Below are positions 37,371-50,577 of a stretch of DNA of 64,000 nucleotides, piece after piece (within the stretch, counting starts at the first letter, position 1; each line of letters opens with the position of its first letter). Made by a program: the position numbers and the translations under genes. The stretch comes from an uncultured Opitutaceae bacterium (lineage in GTDB: Bacteria > Verrucomicrobiota > Verrucomicrobiia > Opitutales > Opitutaceae). The DNA is taken from NCBI GenBank assembly GCA_903929355.1, contig CAIYUN010000051.1, positions 37,959-101,958 on the forward strand, given 5' to 3'. The notes under the pieces were generated by a model. It was not told the DNA's origin. It ran no database searches and was given only the letters and a program-made list of their open reading frames with translations.

Positions 37371-39491
37371 TCACTCCTGCCAGATGGCCACCCCGGCGGT
37401 GGGGACGTTGCGGTCGCCGACGAGCAGCCTGGCCCTGGCCGGCACGGGGGCGGGCTGGGCGCCGGCGTTGAAGTTCGTCGCCACCCAGAAGCCGTCGCGC
37501 CAGTCCACGCAAAAGCCTTCGGCCAAATCCTCCACCGCCACTCCGGCGCGCGCATACACGCCGCGGACCAACTGCGCCTCCAAGGCGCCGTCCGCCGAGT
37601 CCACCCCGATATAGGTCACGCTGCCCCGGCCGAGCGGGCGCGTCACGGCGGCTGCGGCCCCGGCATAGAACTGGTCGGTGTAATGCGCCAGCACGGTTGT
37701 CCCCGCGGCGGGGTCGAGGATCTCGCCCCAGGTGGACCAAGGGTGGGTTTGGTCGCCGGCCTTGACGTGGGCGACATTCGGCGCGGGCAGGGTGTCGTAG
37801 GATTTGATCCTCGCGCCGATGAGGTCGAGGATGGGCCTCGCCCATGGGCCCTCCCATAAAAAGCCCCGGCGGTCCTTCTGGCCGGTGCGGCAGGTGAGGA
37901 TGAGATGGCCGCCGTTTTCGGCGTAGGTTTGCCACCGCGCGACCAGCGCGGCATCCACCAGCTGTGCGGCGGGGACGATGAGAAACGGGTAGGCCGCAAA
38001 ATCCTTGTCCTCGGTGATCACATCCACGGGCGCGCCGAGCCGCTTGAGCGCGGTGTGGTATTTGAGCAGATGCCCGTAGGTGTCCCAGGCCTGGTTTTGC
38101 TTGTGGTTGTCGAGATCCCAGCGGTCCTCGAAACTGTAGAAAATGGCGGCGCGGCGCGCGGTATAGGTCGCGGGCGGCCGGGCGTCGGCCCGCCAGAGCG
38201 GGCGGAGCGCCGCGATCTCGCGCATGGCCTGCATGAATTGCTCGCCCCCGATGCTGGGTGTGACCCCATCGGTGCCGACCAGGCCGTTGTGGTAGAGCTC
38301 CGGGCCCGAGAGCGGCTCGCGGTAGCGGTAGGTGCAGACAAACTTTGCCCCGGCGGCAAACGCGCGCATGAGCCAGAGCCGGACGGCGCCGGGATACGGC
38401 TGCGGGTTGACCTCGCCCCAGTTCACCTGGCCGGGCTGCAGCTCCATGATCCCCGTCTGGCCGTTGATGGTGCGCATGAAGTCGGCGGCAAACGAGAGCG
38501 TGGCCGAGCTGCCGAGGCGGAAGCCGAGCGGGCCCTCGTTGGCGTTGCCGTGGACGGGATAAATCGTCCAGGTCACGAGGTCGAAGTCCTTGCCGGTGAG
38601 GGCGGGGTTCACGGCGGCAAAGTCATGCATGTGGTTCGTCGTGATCCACTGGTTGTGCCCGCAATACTGGCGCAGGATGTCGGTCTGGAAGCGCAGGTAG
38701 CCGGCGGTCTCGTCCGCGAACCAGCGCCGGGCGTCGAGGAGCGAGTGCGGGTTCATCTGTGCTACCTCCTCCTGCTGGTTCGGGATGCGGATCTGGTCGA
38801 AGTCCTGGTAAACCTGCGACCAGAACGCGTTGCCCCAGTCGCGGTTCAACGCCCCGATGGTGCCGTATTTGTTGCGCAACCAGGCGCGGAAACTGGTCTG
38901 GCTGGCCGGGCCGTAATCCGGCTCCTTGCCGTAATGCGACAGCTCGTTGTCAATCTGCCAGCCCCAGACGCGCGGATCCTGGCCGTAGCGCCGGCCCAGG
39001 GCGGCGACGATCTTGCCCACATACTCGCGGTAAAGCGGGACGCTCCAACTCGCCTGCTGCCGGGTGCCATGCTGCATTTGGCGGCCGGCCGCGTCGATCA
39101 TCAGCACCTCGGGATGCGCCGAGGTGAGCCAGACGGGCGGGGCGGCCGACGGCGTGCAGAGAACGACCTTGAGGCCCTGCGCGGCGGCCAGGGCGATGTT
39201 CTGGTCGAGCCAGGCAAAATCAAATTTCCCCTCGGTCGGCTCCATGAACGCCCAGTCGAACTCGCCCATGTGCACAAATTCCATGCCCATTTTTTTGATG
39301 TTCGCCATATCGCGCGGCCACTGTTCGGCCGGCCACGCCTGCGGGTAATAATAGACCCCGATGCGCATCAGGTCGGCCGGCGGGAAGGAATAGGGGGCGC
39401 CGGGGGTGGTCGGCTGGGCCTGCCCTGTCAGCAGGGCGACGCGGAGGCAAAGCGAGAGCGCCAGGACGGCGCGGAGGAGGGAGGGCTTCAT
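37371..39491 (-). CDS. Secreted beta-galactosidase, GH42 family
   Basis: Signal peptide; RIGVYYYPQAWPAEQWPRDMANIKKMGMEFVHMGEFDWAFMEPTEGKFDFAWLD...VWGWQIDNELSHYGKE...GIMELQPGQVNWGEVNPQPYPG. Confidence 0.92.
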   Translation of the reverse strand: MKPSLLRAVLALSLCLRVALLTGQAQPTTPGAPYSFPPADLMRIGVYYYPQAWPAEQWPRDMANIKKMGMEFVHMGEFDWAFMEPTEGKFDFAWLDQNIALAAAQGLKVVLCTPSAAPPVWLTSAHPEVLMIDAAGRQMQHGTRQQASWSVPLYREYVGKIVAALGRRYGQDPRVWGWQIDNELSHYGKEPDYGPASQTSFRAWLRNKYGTIGALNRDWGNAFWSQVYQDFDQIRIPNQQEEVAQMNPHSLLDARRWFADETAGYLRFQTDILRQYCGHNQWITTNHMHDFAAVNPALTGKDFDLVTWTIYPVHGNANEGPLGFRLGSSATLSFAADFMRTINGQTGIMELQPGQVNWGEVNPQPYPGAVRLWLMRAFAAGAKFVCTYRYREPLSGPELYHNGLVGTDGVTPSIGGEQFMQAMREIAALRPLWRADARPPATYTARRAAIFYSFEDRWDLDNHKQNQAWDTYGHLLKYHTALKRLGAPVDVITEDKDFAAYPFLIVPAAQLVDAALVARWQTYAENGGHLILTCRTGQKDRRGFLWEGPWARPILDLIGARIKSYDTLPAPNVAHVKAGDQTHPWSTWGEILDPAAGTTVLAHYTDQFYAGAAAAVTRPLGRGSVTYIGVDSADGALEAQLVRGVYARAGVAVEDLAEGFCVDWRDGFWVATNFNAGAQPAPVPARARLLVGDRNVPTAGVAIWQE

Positions 39492-39507
39492 GGAGGGGCG
39501 GGGGGTA

Positions 39508-39545
39508 TCAACCACGGATTTCACGGATGATCACGGATAAAATGG
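39508..39545. repeat. Word-like intergenic repeat (ACCACGGATTTCACGGATGATCACGGAT)
   Basis: Near-tandem CACGGAT words upstream of secA, reverse-complement relative of the 1755-1925 cluster. Confidence 0.7.
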
Positions 39546-39636
39546 ACCGCCGTTGGGCAAATCCGCCCCGGGGGTGCCTGCCCGCCCATTTTGCCATTTG
39601 CCAAGGCCTCCCGGTGGCCTACAGTGTCCGCCCTCC

Positions 39637-42618
<2,982 letters not shown>

Positions 42619-42649
42619 GCGGCGTCGGGTGCCCGGGCGCATTTCCTCC

Positions 42650-44329
42650 ATGTCCGCCGCCCCCGCCCCCGCCTTCGCCGCCGCCCCGCCCCCGTGGTGG
42701 CGGCGGTCCTCGGACGGAATCGCGGCGGCCGTGGTGTTGACGCTGAGCGCCGGTCTCACGGTGCTGGCTTTTCCGCCGTTCCACACGCCGGAGGCCGCCT
42801 ATGTCCTGGCGACGCCGGCGGTGTTGTGGGCATATCGCCGTCCCCCGTGGAAACTTTTTGCGGCCACCGTGCTCGGCGCCCAGGCCATCGCCTGGACCCT
42901 CATGCTGGGCTGGCTGCATCACGTCACCTGGGTTGGCCTGTTTTTGCTCGGGCCGTTCGTCGGCCTGTGGGTGGGGGCGTGGTTCCTCGCGCTGCGCTGG
43001 GCGCTCCCGCAGCTGCCGGGCCGCCCGGTGCCGGTGCGTCTTCTCGCGGTGACCGGACTGGCGGGGCTGTGGGTCGTCAACGAGTGGACGCGCACCTGGC
43101 TGCTGGGCGGTTTCCCGTGGCTGCCGCTGGCGGCGAGCCAGTGGCAGCGGGCGTCCATCCTGCAAGTCGCCGCGTTCACCGGCGCGGGGGGCGTGTCTTT
43201 TGTGCTCATCACGATGAGCCTGGGTCTCGGGGCCTACGCGCACCGGCTCAGTTTCGAGGCCACCCAAGGGCTGGCGCGTCGCTGTCCGGAATTCTGGCTG
43301 GTGATGGTGCTGATCCTCGGCGGTTTCACCCTTTACCTGCGCGAGGCGGTCAACCGCGCCCCGTTCGCCACGCCGCTCGCTCAGGTTGCCTTTGTCCAAC
43401 CCGACATCCCCCAAGCGGTCAAATGGGACAACACCAAGACCGGCGAGATTCTCACCACCCTCAACGGGCTGACAAACGTCGCCGCCGCCACCAAGCCCGA
43501 CCTCATCCTCTGGCCCGAAGCCAGCACCCCGTGGGCGCTCAATGCCGACCCGGACCTGCGCGCATGGGTGGAAAAGCTCGCGCGCGACGCCGGCTGTGCG
43601 CTGGTGCTCGGCTCCATCGCGAAACGGCCCGCCAGCCCCGACGGGCACGTCGACTGGTTCAACGCGGCGTTCGTCACCGATCCGGCGACCGGAGTCGCGC
43701 CGGACTTTTACGCCAAGCGCCAGCTGGTGCCGTTCGGCGAGTTCGTCCCCCTGCGCCCGCTGCTCGGATGGATCGGCAAGTTTGTGCCGATCGGCGACGA
43801 CTTTGGGTGTGGCACCAGCGCGGGCCCGCTGGTGGTCCGGACGCCAGGCCGCCCGCTGACGCTCGGGCCGTTGATCTGCTACGAGGACACCTTCCCCGGG
43901 CTGGCGCGGGCCGACGTTCTCGCCGGGGCCGACGCGCTGGTGGTGGTCACCAACAACGGCTGGTTCGGCGAGGGGGGCGCCGCCTATCAGCAGGCGGCCA
44001 GCGCGGTGTTGCGCGCCGTCGAGAACCGCCGTCCCGTGCTGCGCGATGGCAACGCCGGCTGGAGCGGGTGGATTGACGAGTTTGGCCGCATCCGTGCCGT
44101 CCTCACCCAGGATGACACGGGGCGGGTGAGCACCCAACCGATGGCCGCGGGCACGATCTATTTTCGCGGCACGGCGACGGTGGAGGTCAGGGTGGATTCC
44201 CAGTGGGTCGGACAACTGAGTTTTTACACCCGGCACGGCGACTGGTTTGTCGCGGTCAGCGCCGCGCTGGCGCTCGCCGCCTGCTTCACCCTCCGCCGGC
44301 CACCGCGCGGGTCCGCTGGTCCCCCATAG
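42650..44329 (+). CDS. lnt: Apolipoprotein N-acyltransferase
   Basis: Multi-TM N-terminus (NEWTRTWLLGGFPWLPLAASQ), nitrilase domain with LILWPEASTPWAL, KRQLVPFGEFVPLRPLLGW, LICYEDTFPG, VVTNNGWFGEGGAAYQQAASAVLRAVENRRPVLR. Confidence 0.95.
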   Translation: MSAAPAPAFAAAPPPWWRRSSDGIAAAVVLTLSAGLTVLAFPPFHTPEAAYVLATPAVLWAYRRPPWKLFAATVLGAQAIAWTLMLGWLHHVTWVGLFLLGPFVGLWVGAWFLALRWALPQLPGRPVPVRLLAVTGLAGLWVVNEWTRTWLLGGFPWLPLAASQWQRASILQVAAFTGAGGVSFVLITMSLGLGAYAHRLSFEATQGLARRCPEFWLVMVLILGGFTLYLREAVNRAPFATPLAQVAFVQPDIPQAVKWDNTKTGEILTTLNGLTNVAAATKPDLILWPEASTPWALNADPDLRAWVEKLARDAGCALVLGSIAKRPASPDGHVDWFNAAFVTDPATGVAPDFYAKRQLVPFGEFVPLRPLLGWIGKFVPIGDDFGCGTSAGPLVVRTPGRPLTLGPLICYEDTFPGLARADVLAGADALVVVTNNGWFGEGGAAYQQAASAVLRAVENRRPVLRDGNAGWSGWIDEFGRIRAVLTQDDTGRVSTQPMAAGTIYFRGTATVEVRVDSQWVGQLSFYTRHGDWFVAVSAALALAACFTLRRPPRGSAGPP

Positions 44330-44398
44330 GTTTGGTGCCCGCCGCCGCCCTTTCCGACCTCCGTCTACCGTCCCTGAATCCTGACTCCTGGCTCCTTC

Positions 44399-44992
44399 CT
44401 ACTCCCTCCAGGTAAACGCATGACACAACGCCACCCCTGCGGCGTCGGCCTCGTCGGAGGCGAGCGGGCGGCCGTGGCCGAGCAGGGCCATCACCGTGCG
44501 TGCCATCTGCTCCTTGCTCGCCCGGCCGGCGCCGACGACCGCCTGTTTCACCCGCAATGGCGGGTACTCGAAAACCTCGTGGCCCGCCACCGCTGCGGCG
44601 GCGATGGCCGCCCCGCGCGCCGCGCCCAGAATCTGCGCTGTCCGGATGTTCTGCACGTAGATCGTCTGCTCCAAGGCGACATGCCGCACTCCGGTGCCGT
44701 CGAGCATGGTCGCGACCGCGCGGTAAATTTCGCCCAAGGCGAAAGCCATCGAGCGTTTGGGCGGCACCCGCAGGGTCTGACTACGCAGCAGGACCGGCGA
44801 CCGTCCGGGAATAAACTCGACCAGCGCCAGCCCGGTCCCGCGGAGCGAGGGGTCAATGCCCAGCACCACGCCGGCAAACGCGCCGCGCGCCGGCCGGCCC
44901 AGCGCGAGCGTCGCGCCCGCGCCTCCGGCTGACGGGAGGTTTTTGCCCTCGAGTTTGGCCTTCCACATCTGCCGGACGTTCATGCGCGCCAT
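44399..44992 (-). CDS. ruvC: Crossover junction endodeoxyribonuclease RuvC with N-terminal extension
   Basis: [19 protein letters not shown]...[59 protein letters not shown]...[13 protein letters not shown]. Confidence 0.94.
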   Translation of the reverse strand: MARMNVRQMWKAKLEGKNLPSAGGAGATLALGRPARGAFAGVVLGIDPSLRGTGLALVEFIPGRSPVLLRSQTLRVPPKRSMAFALGEIYRAVATMLDGTGVRHVALEQTIYVQNIRTAQILGAARGAAIAAAAVAGHEVFEYPPLRVKQAVVGAGRASKEQMARTVMALLGHGRPLASDEADAAGVALCHAFTWRE

Positions 44993-45108
44993 GGTGTGCC
45001 CACCACATCGACGAATGGCCGGAAAGGGAATGACGATTTGGCTGGTCGGCGAAGGTCTGGGCCGCCGGCCGGCCAGGATTGGCCGGCAAAGCCGGAGTGA
45101 AGGGAAAT

Positions 45109-45708
45109 TTATTGGAGGGCAGACAGGAGGTCCCTGATCGGATAGCGCCAGTCTTCCTTCGCTGCGTTGGGCGAAGCACCCACGTCGGCGCACATTTGTT
45201 TGGCGGAGGCGAGCTTGGCGGCAAAGGACTGCCGGCCGGATATTTCCTCGTGGCCCCGGGCCGGCGGCAGCATCGCGAGCTGGGCGGTCGTGTCATCCAA
45301 CAGCCGGGCGATGACCAGTCGCGCGGTGAACAGACTCTTGAGCGCCTGGGCGTGACGGGGATCGTTGGGGTCGGCACAGGTGCGCAGGAGCGCGGCAATC
45401 GTCTCCGCCGCAGGGCCGCGGCGGGTGACGACGAACGCCGGCTGTTTTTCCAAAAGCTGGGCCGTCGCGGCCTTGAGGTCCGCCAAGGTCTGCGGACCGG
45501 AAAGGCGCGTCTTGAGGTCGGTGTTTTCCTTGCGCAGCAGGGCGAGTTCCGCCAGCGGGTCGAGCTCGTCCTCGAGGACTTGGTTTTCCGCGCGCAGGCG
45601 CTCCACCTCATTGGCGATGTCAATCGGGTTGGTGAGGGGCTGGGCCGTGAGGCGGCCGCCGACCGTGAGCGTCAATAGACCAGCCAGGAGGCAGTGGAGG
45701 TATTTCAT
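45109..45708 (-). CDS. Hypothetical exported coiled-coil protein
   Basis: [69 protein letters not shown]...; signal peptide plus heptads. Confidence 0.7.
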   Translation of the reverse strand: MKYLHCLLAGLLTLTVGGRLTAQPLTNPIDIANEVERLRAENQVLEDELDPLAELALLRKENTDLKTRLSGPQTLADLKAATAQLLEKQPAFVVTRRGPAAETIAALLRTCADPNDPRHAQALKSLFTARLVIARLLDDTTAQLAMLPPARGHEEISGRQSFAAKLASAKQMCADVGASPNAAKEDWRYPIRDLLSALQ

Positions 45709-45788
45709 GATAATGAGGGTTGCCCGGCCGGAGCCGGTCGAAGGTGGAAGGTAAGCAGGGCGGGCGACCGGGCAAGGGCGTTTGGGCA

Positions 45789-45827
45789 ATACGAAGTGCG
45801 GAATGCGGAATGCGAAGTGCGGAATGG
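45789..45827. repeat. Word-like intergenic repeat (GAAGTGCGGAATGCGGAATGCGAAGTGCGGAATG)
   Basis: Four near-tandem GAA/GTGCGGAAT units; minus-strand reading gives FAIPHFAFRIPHFV. Confidence 0.75.
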
Positions 45828-45976
45828 CAAAGTTTTCATGCAAAGGGCCCAAAGCAGCGCCGAGGGACGGAGGACAGATTTTAACCGCTAATGAGGAACG
45901 GTGGGGAGGAGGACGATGATTGGGGGGCGCTTTTGGGGCTTGAGGGGGAAGAGTGCTGGCGCCAGAGTGGGCGACC

Positions 45977-46861
45977 ATGATTACCCCCCGCCCCTTGCCC
46001 TGGATGATGGCGGCATGCGCCGCGCTGTGCGTTGGATTGCTGTCGGCCGTTGCGGCCGAGACTCCCGCCGCGCCGCCGATGGCCGCGAGCAAACCCACGC
46101 TCTATGTGGTCGGCGACTCGACGGCCAACAGCCCGGCGCCGATCCAAGGGTGGGGCACACCGTTCGGTGCCTATTTCGACCCGGCCAGGGTGACGGTGCT
46201 CAACAAAGCGCGCGGCGGCCGGTCCAGCCGGTCCTACATTCATGAGGGCCTGTGGGACGGCATCGTGAAGGATCTCAAGCCCGGCGATTTCGTCCTGCTC
46301 CAGTTTGGCCACAACGACGGCGGCACGCCCAGCGCCAACCGGGCGGGCGACCGGCCCTCGCTGCCGGGCCTGGGCGAGGAAACCAAGGATTTCCCCAATC
46401 CAGCCGGCCAGACCGAGACGGTGCACACTTTTGGATTCTACATGCGGAAAATGGTCGCCGACGCGAAGGCCAAGGGGGCCACCGTCATCGTGCTGAGCTG
46501 CACCGTGCGAAATATCTGGCGCGACGGGAAGGCCGACCATGGCCCCGGCTCGTTCGGCCCCTGGGCCGCCGACGTGGCCAAGGCCCAGGGCGTCCCATTC
46601 GTCGATCTCTCCAGCATTGTGGCCGACAAGTATGACGTCCTCGGGAAGGAGAAAGTCGTCCCGTTCTACGGCCCGACGGACACGACCCACTCGACGCCCG
46701 CTGGCGCCGACTACAACGCGACCAGCGTGGTCTCGGGCCTGAAGGCGCTCAAAGACAGCCCCTTCGTGGCGCTACTCTCCGACAAGGGCAGGGCGGTGGC
46801 GACCGCCGACGTGAAATATGTGACGCAAAACGCGCCGGGAGCGGGCGCGACGGGGAAATGA
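45977..46861 (+). CDS. Secreted rhamnogalacturonan acetylesterase-like SGNH hydrolase
   Basis: PTLYVVGDSTANSPAPIQGWGTPFGAYFDPARVTVLNKARGGRSSRSYIHEGLWDGIVKDLKPGDFVLLQFGHNDGG; GDS, GRSSRS, GHND blocks. Confidence 0.92.
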   Translation: MITPRPLPWMMAACAALCVGLLSAVAAETPAAPPMAASKPTLYVVGDSTANSPAPIQGWGTPFGAYFDPARVTVLNKARGGRSSRSYIHEGLWDGIVKDLKPGDFVLLQFGHNDGGTPSANRAGDRPSLPGLGEETKDFPNPAGQTETVHTFGFYMRKMVADAKAKGATVIVLSCTVRNIWRDGKADHGPGSFGPWAADVAKAQGVPFVDLSSIVADKYDVLGKEKVVPFYGPTDTTHSTPAGADYNATSVVSGLKALKDSPFVALLSDKGRAVATADVKYVTQNAPGAGATGK

Positions 46862-47060
46862 GGGGTGCGCGGTTCATGGTTCCAAGTTCATGGTTCTTGG
46901 TTGGTGAGGGGAAGGGATTTTAACGCAAAGGCGCGAAGGACGGTGGATTGGCCACGAAAGGGCGCACGGCTTCGCCAAGTGAAGGCGTGGCATGGTGGGG
47001 AAACGGCTTGCCATGTCGGGGGCTTTTTCTGCCTGATGCTTGCGACCCCAACAATCCCCT

Positions 47061-48101
47061 ATGTTTTCATTCCGCACCTTCCCGTCCTTTGCGTTGCGTT
47101 GCCTGAGTTTGTTTGGCGCGCTGGCCTTAACCTCGACTGCCCTGCGTGCGGCCGACGCCCCAGTCAGTTCAGCGGGTCCCGGCAATGCGGCTGCGGCCAC
47201 GCCCGCGCCCGCCCCGCGCGGGGGTGCAAGGGCCGGACGCCCGGCGGCGATTCCGCCCGGTCCGCCCGCCCCCGTGCCCGCCGCGGTCGCGATCCCGCGG
47301 CCCAGCGCGGCCCAGCTGGCGCAGATGAATGCCGAGTTGCAGAAGTTGGTCGCTTCCGACCGTTCGCCGGTGAAAGGTTTGTTCGATAAATTTCCGGCCA
47401 TGCTCGTCATCCCGCCTCTGCGCGCGAACAGCGCCATCGCCCCGCAGCTCAACCCGGGCTACATGACCAAGCACAACAACAACCTCGAGGCCGCCAAACA
47501 GGGCGACGTGGACATCCTCTTCATGGGCGACTCGATCACGGACAACTGGCGCAGCGCCGGTGACCCGGCCAATCCCGCCTCGCAGCACAAGGCGGTGTTT
47601 GACCAATATTACGGGAGCCTGAAGACCGCCAACTTCGGGGTGGGTGGCGACACCACGCAGGGCGTGCTCTGGCGGCTGATGAATGGCGAGGGGCAGGGAT
47701 TCCAGCCCAAGGTGGTCATGCTCCTGATCGGCACGAACAACGGCGGCAACGCCCCCACGAACACCACCGCCGAAATTGCGGAGGGCGTCGGCGCCGTGGT
47801 GCTGGAGCTCCGGAAGGATTTCCCGGCGGCGAAGATTCTCCTGCTCGGCATTTTCCCGCGCGGCGATCCCGGCAGCGACCTCCGCAAGACGGTCCTCGAT
47901 GTGAATCCACTCATCGCCAAACTGGATGACCGGGAGCACGTGTTCTTCATGGATATCGGAGACAAGTTCCTCGACGCCGGCGGCAACCTGGCCCCGGACA
48001 TCATGCCGGACAAACTGCATCCCACGGCCAAGGGCTATGTCATCTGGTCCGAGGCGGTGAAGGAGCCGCTGGCAAAGCTGCTGAAAGGGGAGACGCCGTA
48101 G
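47061..48101 (+). CDS. Secreted GDSL/SGNH hydrolase, PAF-acetylhydrolase-like
   Basis: DILFMGDSITDNWRSAG...NFGVGGDTTQGVLWRL...VVMLLIGTNNGGNAPTNTTAEIAEGVGAVVLELRKDFPAAKILLLGIFPRG...DKLHPTAKGYVIWSEAV. Confidence 0.92.
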   Translation: MFSFRTFPSFALRCLSLFGALALTSTALRAADAPVSSAGPGNAAAATPAPAPRGGARAGRPAAIPPGPPAPVPAAVAIPRPSAAQLAQMNAELQKLVASDRSPVKGLFDKFPAMLVIPPLRANSAIAPQLNPGYMTKHNNNLEAAKQGDVDILFMGDSITDNWRSAGDPANPASQHKAVFDQYYGSLKTANFGVGGDTTQGVLWRLMNGEGQGFQPKVVMLLIGTNNGGNAPTNTTAEIAEGVGAVVLELRKDFPAAKILLLGIFPRGDPGSDLRKTVLDVNPLIAKLDDREHVFFMDIGDKFLDAGGNLAPDIMPDKLHPTAKGYVIWSEAVKEPLAKLLKGETP

Positions 48102-48312
48102 TCTGGTTCTTAGTGCTTCGTGCTTGGTTTTTGTCTCTGGTGCTTGGATCAACGTCTTCCACGGTTAGGTCTTGTGATTTGAAGGTGGGGAGCGACCGCC
48201 GGGCGCGCCGTCCGGGAAAGTGAAAAATACTGAGGTGCGTTCAAGTGGCGGACGATTGGGGAAAGCGCTTGCAACCATGAGCAGGCTGTTATATCGCCAG
48301 TCATTGTCCTTT

Positions 48313-48732
48313 ATGAAAACACCCCTCGTTGCATTCATGACGTTGCTTCCGATGCTGGCTTTGGCGGATCCCAACTCTCCCACGACGAAGCCGTCCACTG
48401 TCAAGCCGACCACGACCAGTCCGACGTCCACAGGCGTCAACCCGGGCATCCCGGATCCGACGACAGAACTTCAAGTGATGACGGAGCGGATCAAGCTCAC
48501 TCCGAGCCAGCAGGCGGCGATCAAGCCAATCTTGGTGGAGGAGTTCAAAAAGCGGAAGGCCATCGAGGACAGCACCAGTCTGACCGTGCAGCAGAAACAT
48601 GACCAGACGGGCGTGGTGCACCGGGCGGCATTGCAGGAAATCAAGGTGATCTTCACGCCCGCGCAGATGGCGCTGATCGAGCAGCAGCAGGACCATCCGG
48701 CGGCGAGTTCGACGAACCCGAAGGGGACCTGA
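48313..48732 (+). CDS. Hypothetical exported protein, Thr/Pro-rich N-terminus
   Basis: MKTPLVAFMTLLPMLALADPNSPTTKPSTVKPTTTSPTS...ERIKLTPSQQAAIKPILVEEFKKRKAIED...IFTPAQMALIEQ (LTxxQ/Spy-like spacing). Confidence 0.65.
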   Translation: MKTPLVAFMTLLPMLALADPNSPTTKPSTVKPTTTSPTSTGVNPGIPDPTTELQVMTERIKLTPSQQAAIKPILVEEFKKRKAIEDSTSLTVQQKHDQTGVVHRAALQEIKVIFTPAQMALIEQQQDHPAASSTNPKGT

Positions 48733-48932
48733 GGGAAGGTTGAATGATGAATGATGGAGCCGCGAGGCCCCCATCGCGGTCCGAGCCCCATACCACGCGA
48801 CGAGGGCGTCGTGTCTCCAAAAGGGCAACCGGCCCGTGACGGGTCGGGTCCAACTTACTCGGCGCGCCCGGCGGTCACGCCCTCGGAACCCAGAACCAAG
48901 AACCCAGAACCAAGCACGCCCGCGTCCGCGGG

Positions 48933-49610
48933 CTATTCGACTGCCGTCTTCTTCAGCTCCTCGCTGTGGCGGATGTCCCTGGCTTGGGCCAGAAACACCA
49001 TCTCCTCTGCGATGTTGGAGGCGTGGTCGGCGATGCGTTCAAGGGATTTGGAGATGAACATGAGCTCCAGCGCCCGGCTGACCGTCGCGGGGTTTTCGAT
49101 CATGAAGCTGGTGAGCTCGCGGTAGAGCTGGCGATTGAGCTGGTCCACCTCGGAGTCGCGTTTCACGATGGCGATGGCCCGGTCGGGCTCGAGGTGCAGC
49201 AGGCAGTCGAGGGCGGCGCGCAGCATCTCGACGGCGATTGCCGCCATGCGCGGGAGGTCCACATACGGCTTGAGGGGGGGCAGGGCGGCGAGCTTGACCG
49301 CGCGTTTGGCGATGTTGCTGGCCTCGTCCCCCACGCGCTCCAGATCATGGCTGGCCTTCATCCCGACGATGACCAGACGCAGCTCGGTGGCCACCGGCGC
49401 GCGGAGGTTCATGTACCGGATGGCCTCGTCGTCGATCTGCAGCTCAAAATTGTCGAGTTCGTCGTCCGCGGCGATGACCCGGTCGGCCAGGGCGATGTCG
49501 CCAGTGACGAGCGCCTTGACGGCGTCCTGCACCTGCCGCACGGCGGTTTCCCCCATCAGGATCAGGTGGGAGCGGAAAGTCTCAAGCTCTTCGTCGAAAA
49601 AGCGTTTCAT
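48933..49610 (-). CDS. phoU: Phosphate signalling complex protein PhoU
   Basis: MKRFFDEELETFRSHLILMGETAVRQVQDAVKALVTGD...LRLVIVGMKASHDLERVGDEASNIAKRAV...SLERIADHASNIAEEMVF. Confidence 0.94.
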   Translation of the reverse strand: MKRFFDEELETFRSHLILMGETAVRQVQDAVKALVTGDIALADRVIAADDELDNFELQIDDEAIRYMNLRAPVATELRLVIVGMKASHDLERVGDEASNIAKRAVKLAALPPLKPYVDLPRMAAIAVEMLRAALDCLLHLEPDRAIAIVKRDSEVDQLNRQLYRELTSFMIENPATVSRALELMFISKSLERIADHASNIAEEMVFLAQARDIRHSEELKKTAVE

Positions 49611-49702
49611 GAGGGAAAGGGGAAGTTTGGCCACAAAACCCGCGAAACACACGAAAAAGATGCGCGCTTCGGGGTGGTGAGGGAAGTCTGGGCGGTTGAT
49701 CC

Positions 49703-50575
49703 TCAGCCAAAGCGGCCGGAGACGTAGGCCTCGGTCTGGGGGTTGGCCGGGTTCATGAAGATGGTGCCGGTGTCGGAATACTCGACAAGCTGACCCAGGT
49801 AGAAAAAGGCGGTGCGGTCGGAACAGCGGGCGGCCTGCTGCATGTTATGGGTGACGATCACGATGGTGAACTCGCGCTTCAGCTCATGGATGAGGTCCTC
49901 GACCTTGGCGGTGGCGATGGGGTCCAGCGCGGAGCAGGGCTCGTCCATGAGGATGACATCCGGTTCGACGGCGATGGCCCGGGCGATGCAGAGGCGCTGC
50001 TGCTGGCCGCCCGAGAGACCGAGGGCGCTCTCATGGAGGCGGTCCTTGGCCTCGTCCCAGAGCGCGGCGCCGCGCAGGGATTTCTCGACCACCGTGTCGA
50101 GCGTGGACTTCTGGCGGACCCCCGCGATGCGCAGGCCGTAGGCGACATTCTCATAAATGGACTTGGGGAACGGATTGGATTTTTGGAAAACCATGCCGAC
50201 GCGCTTGCGCAGCTCGATGACATCGAGGTTGGGCGCGTGGATGTCCTGGCCGCCCAGGAGGATGGTGCCCTCGAGGCGGGCGCCGTCCACCAGGTCGTTC
50301 ATGCGGTTGAAACAGCGGAGCAGGGTGGACTTGCCGCAGCCGGACGGACCGATGAAGGCGGTGACCCTCTTCTCGGGGATGTCGAGGGAGACGGAGTGGA
50401 GGGCCTGCTTGGCGCCGTAGAAGAAATTGACCGAGCGCACCCGGAGTTTGACCGGCGGGGGCGCCACGGCGGCGGGCGGACCGACCGCAACCACAGGCCG
50501 GGCGGGCAGCGGGACGGGCGGGACGGCGGGTCGGGGAGGTTCCATGGTCGGGACAGGGACAGCGAGGAAAGGCAT
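49703..50575 (-). CDS. pstB: Phosphate ABC transporter ATP-binding protein PstB
   Basis: [110 protein letters not shown]. Confidence 0.96.
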   Translation of the reverse strand: MPFLAVPVPTMEPPRPAVPPVPLPARPVVAVGPPAAVAPPPVKLRVRSVNFFYGAKQALHSVSLDIPEKRVTAFIGPSGCGKSTLLRCFNRMNDLVDGARLEGTILLGGQDIHAPNLDVIELRKRVGMVFQKSNPFPKSIYENVAYGLRIAGVRQKSTLDTVVEKSLRGAALWDEAKDRLHESALGLSGGQQQRLCIARAIAVEPDVILMDEPCSALDPIATAKVEDLIHELKREFTIVIVTHNMQQAARCSDRTAFFYLGQLVEYSDTGTIFMNPANPQTEAYVSGRFG

Positions 50576-50577
50576 GG

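Noticed and set aside
45789-45827. CRISPR array
   Set aside because: Units are ~8-10 bp and contiguous with no spacers; no cas genes in the window.
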